This document shows positions 50,120 through 62,439 of a DNA stretch of 64,000 nt, one piece after another; the first letter of the stretch is position 1; every line of letters begins with the position of its first letter. This DNA comes from Armigeres subalbatus (taxonomy: Eukaryota; Arthropoda; Insecta; Diptera; Culicidae). A program made the position numbers and the translations under genes. A model generated the notes under the pieces. It was not told the origin of the DNA. It saw only the letters and a list, made by a program, of their open reading frames with translations, and ran no database searches. The stretch spans positions 299,977,978-300,041,977 of the forward strand of contig NC_085140.1 in assembly GCF_024139115.2 (NCBI RefSeq), given 5' to 3'.

Positions 50120-51467
50120 CCTAATAGATGAGTTTTTGGGAGGTTTTGGACACATTGGCCACATCCGGAAGTGTTCCCGGGATCCTGGTTCCCTCAAGAA
50201 AGTGGACAAATCTCGATTAGCACCGAAACCCATCTTGCGACATATCAAACTCCATGATTTTGAAAGACAAGCTCAATAGATGAGTTTTTGAGAGGTTTTG
50301 GACACAGTGGCCACGTTCGGAAGTGTTCCCGGGAGCCTGGTTCCCTTCGGGAAGTGGACAAATTTCGATTAGCACCGAAACCCATCTTGCGACATATCAA
50401 ACTCCATGATTTTGGAAGACAAGCTCAATAGATGAGTTCTTGAGAGGTTTTGGACACATTGGCCACATCCGGAAGTGTTCCCGGGAGCCTGGTTCCCTCA
50501 GGGAAGCGGACAAATTTCGATAAGCACCGAAACCCATCTTGCGACATGTCAAACTCCATGGTTTTGAAAGACAAGCTCAATTAATGGGTTTTTGAGAGAT
50601 TTTGGACACATTGGCCACATCCGCAAGTGTTTCCGGGAACCTGGATCCCTCAAGGAAGTGGACAAATTTCGATTAGCACCGAAACCCATCTTGCGACACA
50701 CCAAACTCCATGATTTTGAAAGACAAGCTCAATTAATGGGTTTTTGAGAGATTTCGGACACATTGGCCAGGTCCGGAAGTGTTCCCGGGAACCTGGTTCC
50801 CTCAGGGAAGCAAACAAATTTCGATTAGCACCGAAACCCATCTTGCGACACATCAAACTCCATGATTTTTAAAGACAACCTCAATAGATGGGTTTTCGAG
50901 AGGTTTTGGACACATTGGCCACGTCCGGAAGTGTTCCCGGGAACCTGGTTCCCTCAGGGAAGCGGACAAATTTCGATAAGCACCGAAACTCATCTTGCGA
51001 CACATCAAACTCCATGGTTTTGAAAGACAAGCTCAATAGATGGGTTTTTGAGAGATTTTGGACACATTGGCCACATCCGCAAGTGTTTCCGGGAACCTGG
51101 TTCCCTCAAGGAAGTGGACAAATTTCGATTAGCACCGAAACCCATCTTGCGACACACCAAACTCCATGATTTTGAAAGACAAGCTCAATAGAAGGTTTTT
51201 TTTAGAGATTTTGGACACATTGGTCACGTCCGGAAGTGTTCCCGGGAAATTGGTTCCCCCAAGAAAGTGGACAAATTTTGCCTAGCACCAAAACCCATCT
51301 TGCGATATATCAAACTCCATGATTTTGAAAAACAAGCACAATACATGATTTTTTGACAGAATTGGACACGTCGATCACGTCCGAAAATGTCCCCGGGAGC
51401 CCGGTTCCCTCAGGGAAGTGGACAAATTTTGATTAGCATCGAAAACCATCTTGCGACACATCAAATT
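50120..51467 (+). repeat. 152-bp tandem units, left arm
   Basis: The landmark GATGAGTTTTTG or a variant recurs at about 50127, 50279, 50431, 50583, 50735, 50887, 51039, 51191 and 51343, spacing 152 bp. Every unit contains TTTTGGACACATTGGCCAC, GGAAGTGTTCCCGGGA and CACCGAAACCCATCTTGCGA. Units differ by 5-10%. Confidence 0.92.
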
Positions 51468-52965
51468 TGTCCACTTCTATGAGGGAACCAGGCTCCCGGG
51501 AACACTTCCGGACGTAGCCAATGCGTCCAAAACCTCTCAGAAACTCATTTATTGAGCTTGTCTTTCAAAATCATGGAGTTTGACATACCGCAAGATGGGT
51601 TCCGGCGCTAATCTAATTTTGTTCGCTTCCCTGAGGGAACTAGGCTCCCGGGAACACTTCCGGACGTGGCCAATGTGTTCAAAATCTCTCAAAAACCCAT
51701 CTATTGAGCTTGTTTTTCAAAACCATGGCATTTGATGTGTCGCAAGATGGGTTTCGGTGCTAGGCAAGATTTGTCCACTTTCTTGAGGGAACCAGGTTCC
51801 AGGGAAAACTTCCGGATGTGGCAAATGTGTCCAAAACCTCTTAAAAACTCATCTATTGAGCTTGTCTTTCAACATCATGGAGTTTAGTGTGTCACAAGAT
51901 GGGTTTCGGTGCTAATCGAAATTCGTCCACTTCCCTGAGGGAACCAGGTTCTAGGTAACACTTCCAGACGTGGCCAATGTGTCTAAAATCTCTCAAAAAC
52001 CCATTAATTGAGCTTGTCTTCCAAAATCATGGAGTTTGACATGTCGCAAGATGGGTTTCGGTGCTAATCGAAATTTGTCCCCTTCCTTGAGGGAACCAGG
52101 CTCCTAGGAACACTTCCGAACGAGGCCAATGTGTCCAAAACCTCTAAAAAAATCATGTGCTGTGCGTGTCTTTCAAAATCATGGAGTTTGATATGTAGCA
52201 AGATGGGTTTCGGTGCTAATCAAAATTTGTCCACTTCCCTGAGAAAACCAGTTTCCCGGGAATACTTCCGGACGTAGCCAATGTATCCAAAATCTCTCAA
52301 AAATTCATCTGTGGAGCTTGTCTTTCAAAATCATTGAGTTTGACATGTCGCAAGATGGGTTTTGGTGCTAGGCAACATTTGTTCACTTTCTTGAGGGAAC
52401 CAGTTTCCCGGGTAAACTTCCGGATGTGGCTAATGTGTCCAAAACCTGTCAAAAACTCATCTATTGAGCTTGTCTTTCAAAATCATGGAGTTTGGTGTGT
52501 CGCAAGATGGGTTTCGGTGCTTATCGAAATTTGTCCACTTTCTTGAGGAAACCAGGTTCCCGGGAACACTTCCGAACGTGGCCAATGTGTCCAAAATCTC
52601 TAAAAAAAAACATCTATTGAGCTTGTCTTTCAAAATCATGGAGTTTGGTGTGTCGCAAGATGGGTTTCGGTGCTATTCTTGTCCGCTTCCCTGAGGGAAC
52701 CAGGCTCTCGGGAACACTTACGGACAAGGCCAATGTGTCCAAAACCTCTCAAAAACTCATCTATTGAGCTTGTATTTCAAAATCATCGAGTTTGATATGT
52801 CGCAAGATGGGTTTCGGTGCTAATCGAGATTTGTCCACTTTCTTGAGGGTACCAGAATCCCGGGAAAACTTCCGGATGTGGCCAATGTGTCCAAAACCTC
52901 CCAAAAACTCATCTATAAGGATTCTCTTCCAAAACCATGAAGTTTGATATGTCGCAAGACTGGGT
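51468..52965 (-). repeat. 152-bp tandem units, right arm
   Basis: CAAGATGGGT recurs at about 51591, 51743, 51893, 52047, 52199, 52351, 52503, 52658, 52803 and 52957. Same consensus as the left arm, reversed. Substitutions are not shared with the mirror-image unit, so the two arms have diverged independently. Confidence 0.92.
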
Positions 52966-53329
52966 TGTGTCCACCACCCCAGGGAACCAGGTTCCCGGAA
53001 CATCCGGAACCATGTCCTGGTGATTCAAATGTATCAAAACTAACTTCTGATGCTAGTCAATGATGATTGACGTTTGCATCAGAATTCTGGTCACTTTCGT
53101 TCATTTATCAATGGTTTTAAAAAAAATGACCCGTTTTTGACTGCATCTGACCCAGGACCCCCCCTTAATAAATCCGGCCGGATTGGCACCATGGTCAAAT
53201 CAAGTCATGTACTAAAAAATAGACATGATGACGCTTCTTCCCTGAAAATTTCATGGCAATCGGACCAAAAATGAGCCTACACGGGTTATTTTAATTTTGA
53301 TTTCTAGGTCAGACCGAAACGGGTTAGGT

Positions 53330-53925
53330 TTTGGATCTTCCCTATATGTAATTGAATATTAATTATTATTTAGCTCCCAAATAGTCTGAAATTCATTATA
53401 CATAGTCTAAAATGATCTCTTTGTAAATCCATCTCACATGATACGACATCCTATATTTGTTTCATAACTATCTATCCCAACCCATGGCTCCGGCAGTGTC
53501 CATCTCCCCATCCCAAGCGACCCCAGCCTCTTCACACGTAATTTCATATCTCATGGCATCCACCTTTTATCTGACTCCACATACCAATGTTTATGTCTCC
53601 ACCCAGCAATCACATTTCCGTTCAATGCTAAAGGCGGCAAGCTTCTCCAGGCCTCCATTGAGAAGAGCATCCAGATTAGCGCCAATCCACCCACTCTCCG
53701 ACTGCAGTCCGAAATGTGGCACGATTCTGCGGTAGGCACCCACCTGGAGGAACGGCTCTATGCAAACAGGTAGGGATCCCAAAACAGAGCGAACTCCCAC
53801 CGAATGGTATCTGATATGGGAAGAGCGTAGAATGCGGAAAATCTCTCCAATTGTGGCGACAAGTGCTCCCCATCGTAGCCGAGCGAGATTCGCACGATCT
53901 TCATGGGAAAAGCACGATCGGGTGC
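53330..53925. other. Unassigned, GC-richer unique DNA
   Basis: It is non-repetitive, with balanced composition from about 53450. Overlapping frames on both strands (53457-53735, 53551-53739) carry no domain. It could be upstream regulatory DNA of the candidate promoter that follows. Confidence 0.35.
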
Positions 53926-53927
53926 TG

Positions 53928-54458
53928 CGTTCAGTCTTTATCTAGTTTCGTGCTGGTTCAGTTCAGTTCGGTGTGCCGAGTTGACGGGATCCGTTTGCGG
54001 AGCTTTCTTGGGCGCTTTCTAATGTGGTTAGATATCTGTTGTCTTGAATTGGTGTGTTGTGTTTGCTCATTTTTTATCATCGCTTTCGTGGGTACTTCCG
54101 TGCAAACATGTCGCGCGAGGGTTGTTACGAGTGATAAATGGTGACTGGCGAAATCATTGTCGAGTACCGTGATATTTCGCACAGGTGCAGAAGAAGCACA
54201 GGACATGGTGCTTTTCATGCCTGGCAGCAGCATATCATTGCCGCAGCATGGTCCCGTGGGAACTACCATCAACAGTCAGAGGCCAGCCAGCCACGGGTTT
54301 CCTGTGAACTTTTAAACGGAACGAAACAGAAGAAACACTGCTAGGACCGACCGACCGACGTGCTGTGGTGTATTTGTGTCCGGACTGTGTGCACTTTCTG
54401 TGCCACGATGGTGCTGGTGAAGAACATTGTCTTTCTAAAATCGTTATCGTTGGGAAGG
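53928..54458 (+). promoter_or_regulatory. Candidate promoter and first exon of a host gene
   Basis: Initiator-like TTCAGTC and TTCAGTT motifs at 53931 and 53956-53966 begin a GC-balanced, non-repetitive stretch of about 500 bp that ends abruptly in AT-rich DNA. ATG at 54408 lies in a strong context (CACGATGG) and encodes MVLVKNIVFLKSLSLG before a donor-like AAG/GTGCAT at 54457. In the same frame without splicing it stops after 22 codons. The short hydrophobic N-terminus would suit a signal peptide. The pattern fits a leader exon with a long first intron to the right, but no second exon is visible. Confidence 0.3.
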
Positions 54459-54479
54459 TGCATGGTGAATCCTTAGGAT

Positions 54480-55825
54480 GTGCGGAATTTATCTCAACAT
54501 AAACAAATGTCTTCATTTTAGTTATATAAACGCAATAAAGATTATACATCACCATCTGCTCATACAATTTTAACATCAACAACACAAATTTCGTTTACTA
54601 AATGTTGACTTTAATTTTCTTATTATTGTCGTTCATGCATCGTCTAGGGTGTACGGAAAGGCTTTGAATTATCGATGTGCTTAATATATCAAAGGACTCA
54701 TTTCGACGCAATGTGCTATATGAGTGTGTGTAAGAAGTGAACAACTTAATGGTCATTAAAATCCACAAACTCAATCGTAGCATTATTTTTCGAAATTAGT
54801 CAAAAACTGTTTAGGCACAGCAAAAAAAAATGCTTGTAGCAAAGTAGCCAAGTATGTGCAAATTAGCTCTGATAACCAAGGAGACATATGTGTTACATGA
54901 GTGTGCGAATGCGTGTTATCAAATAAAATACACTGTTCAAAATAGAACACAATAAGCGTTATAATTGGTGTTGGATGACTAAACACTAATAAAATAGAAG
55001 TTTAATTATATTTTATGATGTAAAAGAAAATCATGTGTTGATCTTCAGCATCTATCGTGTGTTGGTCTTCTAAACAATGTTCAATCTTGAGAACATTGTT
55101 TCACCGGTTCAATACAAAGAATGGAATCAGCTATCAAAATTAGTTTTAAAACAGCTTAAGCAAGTTTCAAACGAGCTTCTAGAGCAAGTTGATCAAATTT
55201 ACTGTTCTATCCTCATAATATTAACAAACATTGAACAGAAAAACAAATGATGGTTAGAACAATTAAACTATTCTTATGTTGTGATCTTGATGTTCTAAAG
55301 AAAAAAAAACGGGCGATACATCATGCTCTTTTCATTTCTTAGAATCTATAATGTATCATTGAATATTTTTTTTATATATCTTTATTATAGAGTTTGCAGC
55401 CTAAGCTGCCCTCTTTTATATCTTCCATCCTAGATATTGTAGGTTTATTACAATATCGATGCTCAAACTATTCTTGATTTGGTCTTGAAAGTCTATTTTC
55501 AACGAAGGATTTACGGGATTAGACTATGTTCATGACACTGAATTGTTTCATGGAACATCATTATACCACTATAGACACTTTATCTATTCCTGGACATCTG
55601 CAACGCTCCAAACTATTCTTGGGTTCATATCTTAATATTCTAACTAATCGACAGGGGAATGTGCAATGTCTTCGCTCATTCTTATTAGTTGGATTAGCTC
55701 CTTTCGACATATTCAGACCTTTGCAAATACATTACAACGGGATTACTTTTTACGTGGTTTGTTTCAGATTTTCATTATTCAAAATAAAACCTATAAAAGT
55801 AAAACCTATGTCTTGCGCACGTGCT
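54480..55825. other. Unassigned AT-rich DNA
   Basis: No gene or family recognised; possibly intron if the candidate first exon is real. Confidence 0.45.
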
Positions 55826-55829
55826 CCCA

Positions 55830-56205
55830 AGTTCGTTATCACACCGTCATAGTTATTCCGACTCTTCACGTTTCGATATTCCGGTTGGCACTTTTTCCTG
55901 CGGGAAATCGAGTGATGTCTGTTCCAAGCCTGTTTGCCTTCGTGCAGTGTTACAGCAATCTCGCACATGCCGCTTCGTCTCCTTCACTAACTGCTCACAT
56001 TCACCGTCATACCAATCGTTTCTCTGACCCAAGGGCACCGTGCTTACTGGAGTAGTTGCGGGACTACCAATGGTGGATCGAATATCTCTCCAGCCATCTT
56101 CAAGAAAAGCTGAGCCTCGCTATTCTTGAGCTCTGGGTTTGCGATCAACAAGTGAGAAACTAGCATTCTTCGCTACTCAACGTTTCCAAACGTGCTTAAC
56201 CACAT
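55830..56205 (-). pseudogene. RTE-like LINE (RTE-A) linker fragment
   Basis: The minus strand reads AQLFLEDGWRDIRSTIGSPA, then PLGQRNDWYDGECEQLVKET and KRHVRDCCNTARRQTGLEQT. The W-x-D-I...W-Y-D-x-E-C-x-x-x blocks lie between endonuclease and RT in this LINE group and match, at DNA level, 6820-7070. One frame is open for 61 residues. Confidence 0.7.
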
Positions 56206-57325
56206 CCGCTTCATCGAAGCTACAACGGCGGATTGTTGATAGTAAATTCTGAACTCATGAACAGTTTGGATGACCCAAAATATACCAAACTGTCTTGCAG
56301 TGCTGTCTTTAGGAATATAACGAACATGAATAAAATTCATTTCTAAACTTTAGTGAATGAAAAGAAACATTCTCAGCTGTAGAACTCATGTTCTGAACTC
56401 AAGGACCGGAGTTCGATGACACAAAATATCCTAAGTATTTTACGATGATGTTTGGCCATCCAAAGATGTCATGAATATTATTTAATACATATCAGTATTG
56501 AGTATCGAAAAAGGTACTGTAAAACCTTTTTTTAGGCTCCCTATTTTTATGCCCTATAGGAGCGTAATTTAATTTTCAACCATTTATAGCTAGCAGTTTA
56601 ACAATGAATATAGTGTATTCGTGATGATCAGTTGAACAATTGACTCAATCAAAGTGAATAGTGGTTGAGAAATACTTTGGGATCTATTCTGCAAGTGCAC
56701 TACCAGCATTCTCGAAATTTGATCAATACGGCGCCGGCTAAGTCCTTACAGTCAGTTGGGAAGGAAGAAGAAAATAGTGGGTTATTGTTGCTACTAAGAC
56801 CGAGAATATCACTGCATCTCCGCACTACGGAAGGAATTTGTGTTAGTTGGGTGGTAATCATAAACATAAATCGGGATTCACCATGAAAAGCGATGTGATC
56901 TATGCAACTTCTATTTTACCAATTAGTACAGAAAATTTTATATACAACAATATTAGCATTTTCTTATCAGATCCTTTATTTCACGTGTTGAATTGTTCAT
57001 CCATGGTGAGGATAAACAATCAATCACACAAAGTGAGCGATTGTTCTTTTAATGTGGACTAAAACGTCAACGTCATCGTTATTGTTTAAATGCAGAGTAT
57101 ATCCAATGTTTACTGCGAAATGGCACAATGTAACAATGAAACTATTTTAAGTTTAACTAAGCAAAAAATATCAACAGAAACTAACGTAAGCAACTCTTTC
57201 AAAATCGGATTTATTTCTGATTCAACTGTTTCTGTGAGCACTCAAAATTAGAAGGTTCTGGACATAAGCCATCAAATAACTGTTTCAAATTTATCGGGAA
57301 AAATAACTAAGCCTGACAGACGATG
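56206..57325. other. Unassigned DNA with one retroposon-like patch
   Basis: 56725-56870 contains GTCCTTACAGTCAGTTGGGA and GGAAGGAATTTGTGTTAGTT, which resemble the body of the retroposon at 46.73-46.89 kb (GTCCTTACAATCACGGAAGG; AATTTGTGTTAGTGGGAAAG). The rest is unassigned. Confidence 0.4.
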
Positions 57326-57886
57326 TAATGAATCTTACTTACTTACTTATGGTGGTACAAGGGCAGACTTGAAAGATCTCCATCCTGAGCGTTGCCCGGC
57401 TATCGCTTTAACCTGGCTTGAATTTCGTCGACTTCTTTATTTCTTTATTGAGGCTTCGCCGCCATGAGCCTCTGGGTCTGCTCTGCTGCATGTCCCGCTG
57501 GGTTCCAGTTCAGTTTACAGATTTCGTTTCCGCCCTACGTAGAGTGTGGCACCCAGCCCACTTCCGATCCCGAATTTCTGTTGCTTCGGCCTCTGGTGAA
57601 ACGACGATGGAGCCGTTGTTGAGATCCAGTTGTGAGGCCACCAGGCCGAATTATATACCGCAGGCATCTGTTAATGAACACCTGCAGCGTTGAGTGTTCT
57701 CACTGATACACCATGTTTCGCTAGCGTATAACAGCACAGATTTCACGTTAGAGTTGAAAATTCGTATTTTGGTGCGTTCACTTATTTGCCTGTTTTCCAG
57801 ATATTTCTTAAACTCGCAAAGGCAGCCTTGCTTTCTTTATCCGTGCGCCTATGTCGATCTTGGCACCACCGTCCGACGCCATTTGG

Positions 57887-58720
57887 CTACCAAATACTGA
57901 AGCTTTCAACATTCTCCACTGGTTGCCCGGCTACTGTGAAACTGGAAGGAGTCACCGTGTTTACATCCAACGATTTGGTTTTGTAGACGTTGATGACTAA
58001 ACCTGCTGAGGAGCGCTCAAGCAAGGTCGTTGAGCTTACTCTGCATATCAGAGCGCCGTTGCGCGAGGACGCAACGTCATCAGCCAATTCGAAGTCGTTT
58101 GGGTGCTCCATGGTTATAGGCTGCCATAACAGCCCGCAGTTTGGTTCACGGTCAATCATCACCAGAATCTCATCGATTACGATGAGGAACAAGTGTGATA
58201 GAATACATCCTTGCCTCACACCAGCTACGACCGGATAGGGTCGGACAGGACTATTATTGCATCCTCTACACGAAAAGGCCTCGTACTGTGCTTCGATGAG
58301 GCCGATGATTTTCTCAGGAATCCTTGCGTCTCAGGGCGCCCACATATTCTCATGATTGAGACGGTCGAAGCTTTTCGTAGTCAATGAATACCAAGTAAAG
58401 GGACTCTTGAATTCGTTGACCTGCTCCAGAATGATGCGCCGGATGCTGCTGCCGCCGGAGAGTCGCATCGATTTTCTTCTGAATCGGGCTAGGATAATTT
58501 TGCACAGAACTTTGGGAACGGTACACGCAACATAATGCCTCGCCAGTTATCGCATATATGTAGGTCACCTTTTGGCCGCATCCAGTCGACCGGAAAGTTG
58601 CGGTGTCCCAGATATTACGAAATAAACGATGCAGTAGTTGAGCGGATGTCATGGGGTCAGCTTTGAGCATCTCGGCTGATATGCGGTCGACCCATGAGGC
58701 TTTATTCGATCTCATGCTTT
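57887..58720 (-). pseudogene. RTE-B reverse transcriptase
   Basis: MRSNKASWVDRISAEMLKAD (the K-A-x-G-x-D entry block) starts near 58715, then LLHRLFRNIWDTATF. Shifted frames cover the fingers, and at 58219 MRQGCILSHLFLIVIDEILV corresponds to the R-Q-G-C-x-L-S-P-x-L-F block. FELADDVASS is the palm A-D-D box and LVINVYKTKSLDV the following helix. Loss of the Pro and several frameshifts mark decay. Confidence 0.8.
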
Positions 58721-58919
58721 GGATGGCTGTTTGAATCTCTAGCAGTGATGGAGCTTCGGTATTGACGCGTGTTATACGTCGGATCCTAGGCAGATCATGC
58801 CGAGGTGGTGATGCATGCTGGCACTTGAAAAAGTTGTTCGAGTGCTCGAACCAGCGTTTCAGCTGGTCAGTTGGGTCGAGTCAATAACTGATCATTCGCG
58901 TCTTTCACAGGCATCGTTG

Positions 58920-59318
58920 CATTCATCTTCGCCCCTTAAGCGTTGTGAGATATCGTAGGAGGCGAATGTCCCCGGTTGCGGCAGCTCTCTCTCCTTCGTC
59001 GGCCAGAGAGTCTGCCCACGCTCGCTTGTCCCGTCGACATGAGCGTTTTGCTTCCTTCTCAAGAGCCGCGTATCGTTGACGGGCTAAGACTTTGGCTCCT
59101 CTGGTTTTCGATCGCTCTATCGCGGCTTTGGCTTCTCTTCGCTCCTCTATCTTTCTCCAGGTCTCATCGGTGATCCATTGTTTTCTCTGGGTGCGTAGTT
59201 CCTGAATTATTCTCGCTGAGTGGTGATGAAGGCATTCTTGATGGCGGTCCATTGGTCTTCTACGCTTCCGGAATATCTGCAGCACGCGTCTCCAGTTCTT
59301 CAACGAGGACAGTTTCAC
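58920..59318 (-). pseudogene. RTE-B linker region
   Basis: This 131-residue open frame is rich in Arg, Glu and Lys: KRRRPMDRHQECLHHHSARI, TRKQWITDETWRKIEERREA-like, LARQRYAALEKEAKRSCRRD and KRAWADSLADEGERAAATGD. The W-I-T-D-E-T-W and R-R-D-K-R-x-x blocks are the basic linker between endonuclease and RT in this LINE group. Its equivalent lies at 43045-43160. Confidence 0.78.
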
Positions 59319-60345
59319 CGTGGCATCTTCCAGTCGGCGTGTGTTGAATCATCGTCCAACACTTTCCTCCTGCCGACGAATCCGCGAAGTCGCAGGCGTA
59401 TTTCGCCGATGAGGAGGTGATGATCAGATGCGATATCGGCACTAGGGACACGGCAGGTATTTCCGTCCATCGTCATAGGGGCTAAATCAATGAAATCAAC
59501 GTCATTTGCTAGAACTCCACTATAGGAAAACGTTCGCCTAAACTTACGATTGGGTATGGTTTTTTTTCCTTTATTTTGAATTTTAATTTTGTTCTTCACT
59601 CAAGTATGGATGAATTTAGCAAAAAGCTTCTATTTTATTGATATTTGAGACTATGACGATAAGACGATAAGATGCCTCTTAGCCCTACGTTTATTCCTAC
59701 ATCAAGAATGCTCCGTTTCCATTTCGGCTGATGCAGATGTGATCGATTTGATTTTCTGTAAAGCCGTCACGGGGACCCAGTGACCTTGTGAACCGGTCGA
59801 TGGGGAAGAGCGATCCCCGATCGCCATGTCGTTATTACCACAAAATTCTGCGACAGCTCTCCGTTTTCGCTCATTTCTCGAGACCATGGCGTCCCATAAC
59901 ACGCTCATGATTCGGTTGTCGGATCCGATCTTCACATTGTAGTCGCCCCAATCTTGATATCACCCTTCGTTCTATCTACGACGGCATTGAGTTGACTGTA
60001 GAAGTTCTCTTTGTCTTGCAGATCGGCAGCATCGGTTGGCGCATAATATTGGATTAGTGGGTTTCGGACCCGTGTTATAAATCTGGCAACGATTATCCTT
60101 TCAATTATAGGTTCCCACTTCATAAGCACTAGGTGTGCCTGAGCGCTTAGTAGAGAGCCAATCCACGATGCCGGGAGCGTGTTCACCTCGTAAACCAGAG
60201 TATAGCAGAACTGTCTCGACGGCGTTCTGCGTTCTTCAAAGTTTGCCAACGGACTCCTCCAGTCCCAGGATCTCAAGCATCACGGCGTGCCTCTGGCAAG
60301 TTGTGTCAATTTACCCTGCTGGGCTAGGGTTAAAACGTTCCATGT
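59310..60345 (-). pseudogene. RTE-B endonuclease
   Basis: RIGTWNVLTLAQQGKLTQLA (N-terminal strand with the catalytic Asn) lies near 60345. Shifted frames then give LEILGLEESV-like, RNPLIQYYAPTDAADLQDKE, NFYSQLNAVVDRTKGDIKIG, GDYN-like plus VKIGSDNRIMS at about 59945-59910, DVDFIDLAPMTMDG, and DIASDHHLLIGEIRLRLR (S-D-H block). All catalytic landmarks of an APE-type endonuclease can be recognised, though spread over at least four frames. Confidence 0.82.
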
Positions 60346-60844
60346 TCCTATTCGTGTCGGTTGTTTCACGCTAGAGTTGTTGCCGTAAAATCGGTCCGTA
60401 TTCTTTCATTATCGGATTCTCGAACAAATTGATGTTGAGAACAGTAGGTTGTTGGCCAAGGTTCCCTATCCACCGATAGGGAGCTGCCATCTTAGTAAAG
60501 TGTCCGGAGTAGCATTATTCAGCCGCTGATACCAGGAACAGCTGTTGGAGCCCTCCCCGTGACGACGCTCGATCAGTCGGTCAAATTTGTTTAAAGTCCA
60601 CCACCACCAAGACTAGGCCAGTGCGCTTTGAGCGGCACACGGTCGCTTTGATGAGGCCTGTGGGAAACTTGTGTCAAAAGACAACAGTGCCCAGGCTACA
60701 CTACCAGCTAAGTACAACCCTTAGCTGGCGGTCAGTGTCATCGGAAGACCCGTGGAGGCGTGGTATTGGAATTTGTGAGGACCAGAGCTATGTTAGGCGC
60801 TCCTTCCGGATGTCAACTCACCATTTAAAATTTCTTCAGTAGCT

Positions 60845-62435
60845 TCTTTGTTCGAATAACTTTGTTTCAAAAATCCTAACGTGTAAATCTACGACAAATG
60901 TTCCGCTTCAGTTTTCAAGAATTTAACGTAAATCGCACATTAGTATTTATAAATTATGATGCATTTATCTTTGGTAATGCAAAATGTGACTAAATAAGAC
61001 GCGACAAAAAGTCAGAACAATGAGCATATGTTATTCTATGTACCATAAATGGGATGTATCACTTTTGAAACAGAGCGATAGATCTATGGCTACGCTGAAA
61101 GACCTTAGAGCTTTACTCCAGGGGTTTCTTGGGTGATCATGATCAAATGAAAATGATAAAGAGCGTCAAATCTCCGTGAGTCGACATTCAATGAACCATC
61201 AACTAATGGGAATATTGCAAAAGGGAGTAGCACATTCTTGAAGCTGTTTGAGGACCATCAAGGTAACCAAGGAAATACTTTTAATGGGGCATAATTTCAT
61301 CCATGAGCGGATATAGAGTCATAAAACATTTACTCATGAATGATGCCATCGCTTTCAAAACAGGCTGCATGATTGCTGGTTATACGGTTATACGTTAGTG
61401 TAGTCCTTAAGGTCTTATTCAGGAATTCCTTGGATGACCATGAAAATGTTTGATGATTTCCATTTTATGCACCACCAAGTGCATGTACCACTTCTAAACA
61501 GGCGAAAGATCTTTGGTTACGCGTGAACCCTAAGGCCTAATTTCAGGTACTTCTTGGATGACTTTGAACATTGCCATAGACGCTCTCATCATAAAAGAGG
61601 TATAAGATCCAGGAGATTGTCGGAGAACATAAAATATATGAAAATATTGAAGAACTGGTTATCATACGTTAATATACCAACATGGATCTGCAGCACTTAC
61701 GAAGTGTGGCTGAAATGCCTTCAGTTAGCTGGTAGAACTGAGATCTCTACGGAATTCTCAGGTGGCCAGGTTACTTGAAAATAAGGAAGATCTGCTTTTA
61801 TGGATTTATATACCAACATAGACTTATACTGCCTATGATCATATATCAGTCCCATCTTTGCTGATTTCTATTCATATGGAACAAATATGCAATTTGGTAG
61901 TATATCTCTTATTAATTTACTTAATACACCTGTTGCTAGACGTTTAATGTTATTGCCTTAAGGCCTCAACACTTAAACAATTGGATAACCCTGATACCGA
62001 AAAGAATTCGGACGACCCAGATATCAAAATTGGTAAAAGAAACATCTTTACACCAAAAGCAAGATGAATATCAATCTATGTTTACCTAAAAGGTTACAAA
62101 CTTTTTTCACGCTCCAAATTTAAAATAACGCTCCCACTTTTTACGTCCAATTCCGAAGTAACGCTTCCTCTTTTTACGCATTGATTGATTGAACGCTCCT
62201 ACGTTTCAAGCGCAAAAAGAGGTTTTGCAGTACTATAAGAGCTGGAGCTGGAGAACAATTTGGATGGCCCAGAGTATCATAAAATTATTGTGTTTATAGT
62301 TTATAGTGTTTTTTTACCCCTCGACTGTCGTCTGGCCTAAAATTAATAAGTTTACACAAACCTTTTTTTATGTTTACAAATCTAGGTTTGATGTTTACTC
62401 TGCGATTCGATTTCATTTAGCCCTAGCGACCTCTT
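60845..62435. repeat. Degenerate satellite-like DNA
   Basis: From about 61080 to 61780 a loose unit recurs: AAGGTCTTATTCAGGAATTC, CTTGGATGACCATGA and GGTTACG-type blocks at 61126, 61425 and 61549, with an inverted GGTAACCAAGGAAATAC at 61263. No gene. 61780-62435 is unassigned. Confidence 0.45.
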
Positions 62436-62439
62436 TCAC

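Larger units (their letters stand above)
49689..53324. mobile_element. 3.64-kb foldback element with tandem-repeat arms
   Basis: The termini ACCCGTTTCGGTCTGACCTA and TAGGTCAGACCGAAACGGGT are perfect inverted copies. TA lies on both sides (49687-49688, 53325-53326). Each terminal region (about 350 bp) is unique sequence. Inside, each arm consists of about ten 152-bp tandem units in opposite orientation, meeting near 51467. There is no coding sequence; frames such as 49917-50279 are repeat-driven. The architecture resembles Foldback/Galileo-type elements, whose arms carry sub-repeats, but the TA flanks point rather to a mariner-like transposase. A transposase would have to come from elsewhere. 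Confidence 0.88.
57335..60840 (-). mobile_element. RTE-like LINE (RTE-B), long decayed copy
   Basis: About 3.5 kb on the minus strand. The leader (60840-60360) contains the segment also seen at 6.27 kb. Endonuclease (about 60340-59310), linker (59320-58920), RT (about 58720-57890) and 3' end (to 57340) follow in RTE order, closing with a TAAGTAAGTAAGTAAG tail. Two smaller copies of the family are at 28.2 and 42.6 kb. Numerous shifts mean it is inactive. The 5' boundary is approximate. Confidence 0.85.

Noticed and set aside
50120..52965. Coding frames (60-120 residues) in the 152-bp repeats
   Set aside because: They recur with the repeat period on both arms and have no conserved start or domain.
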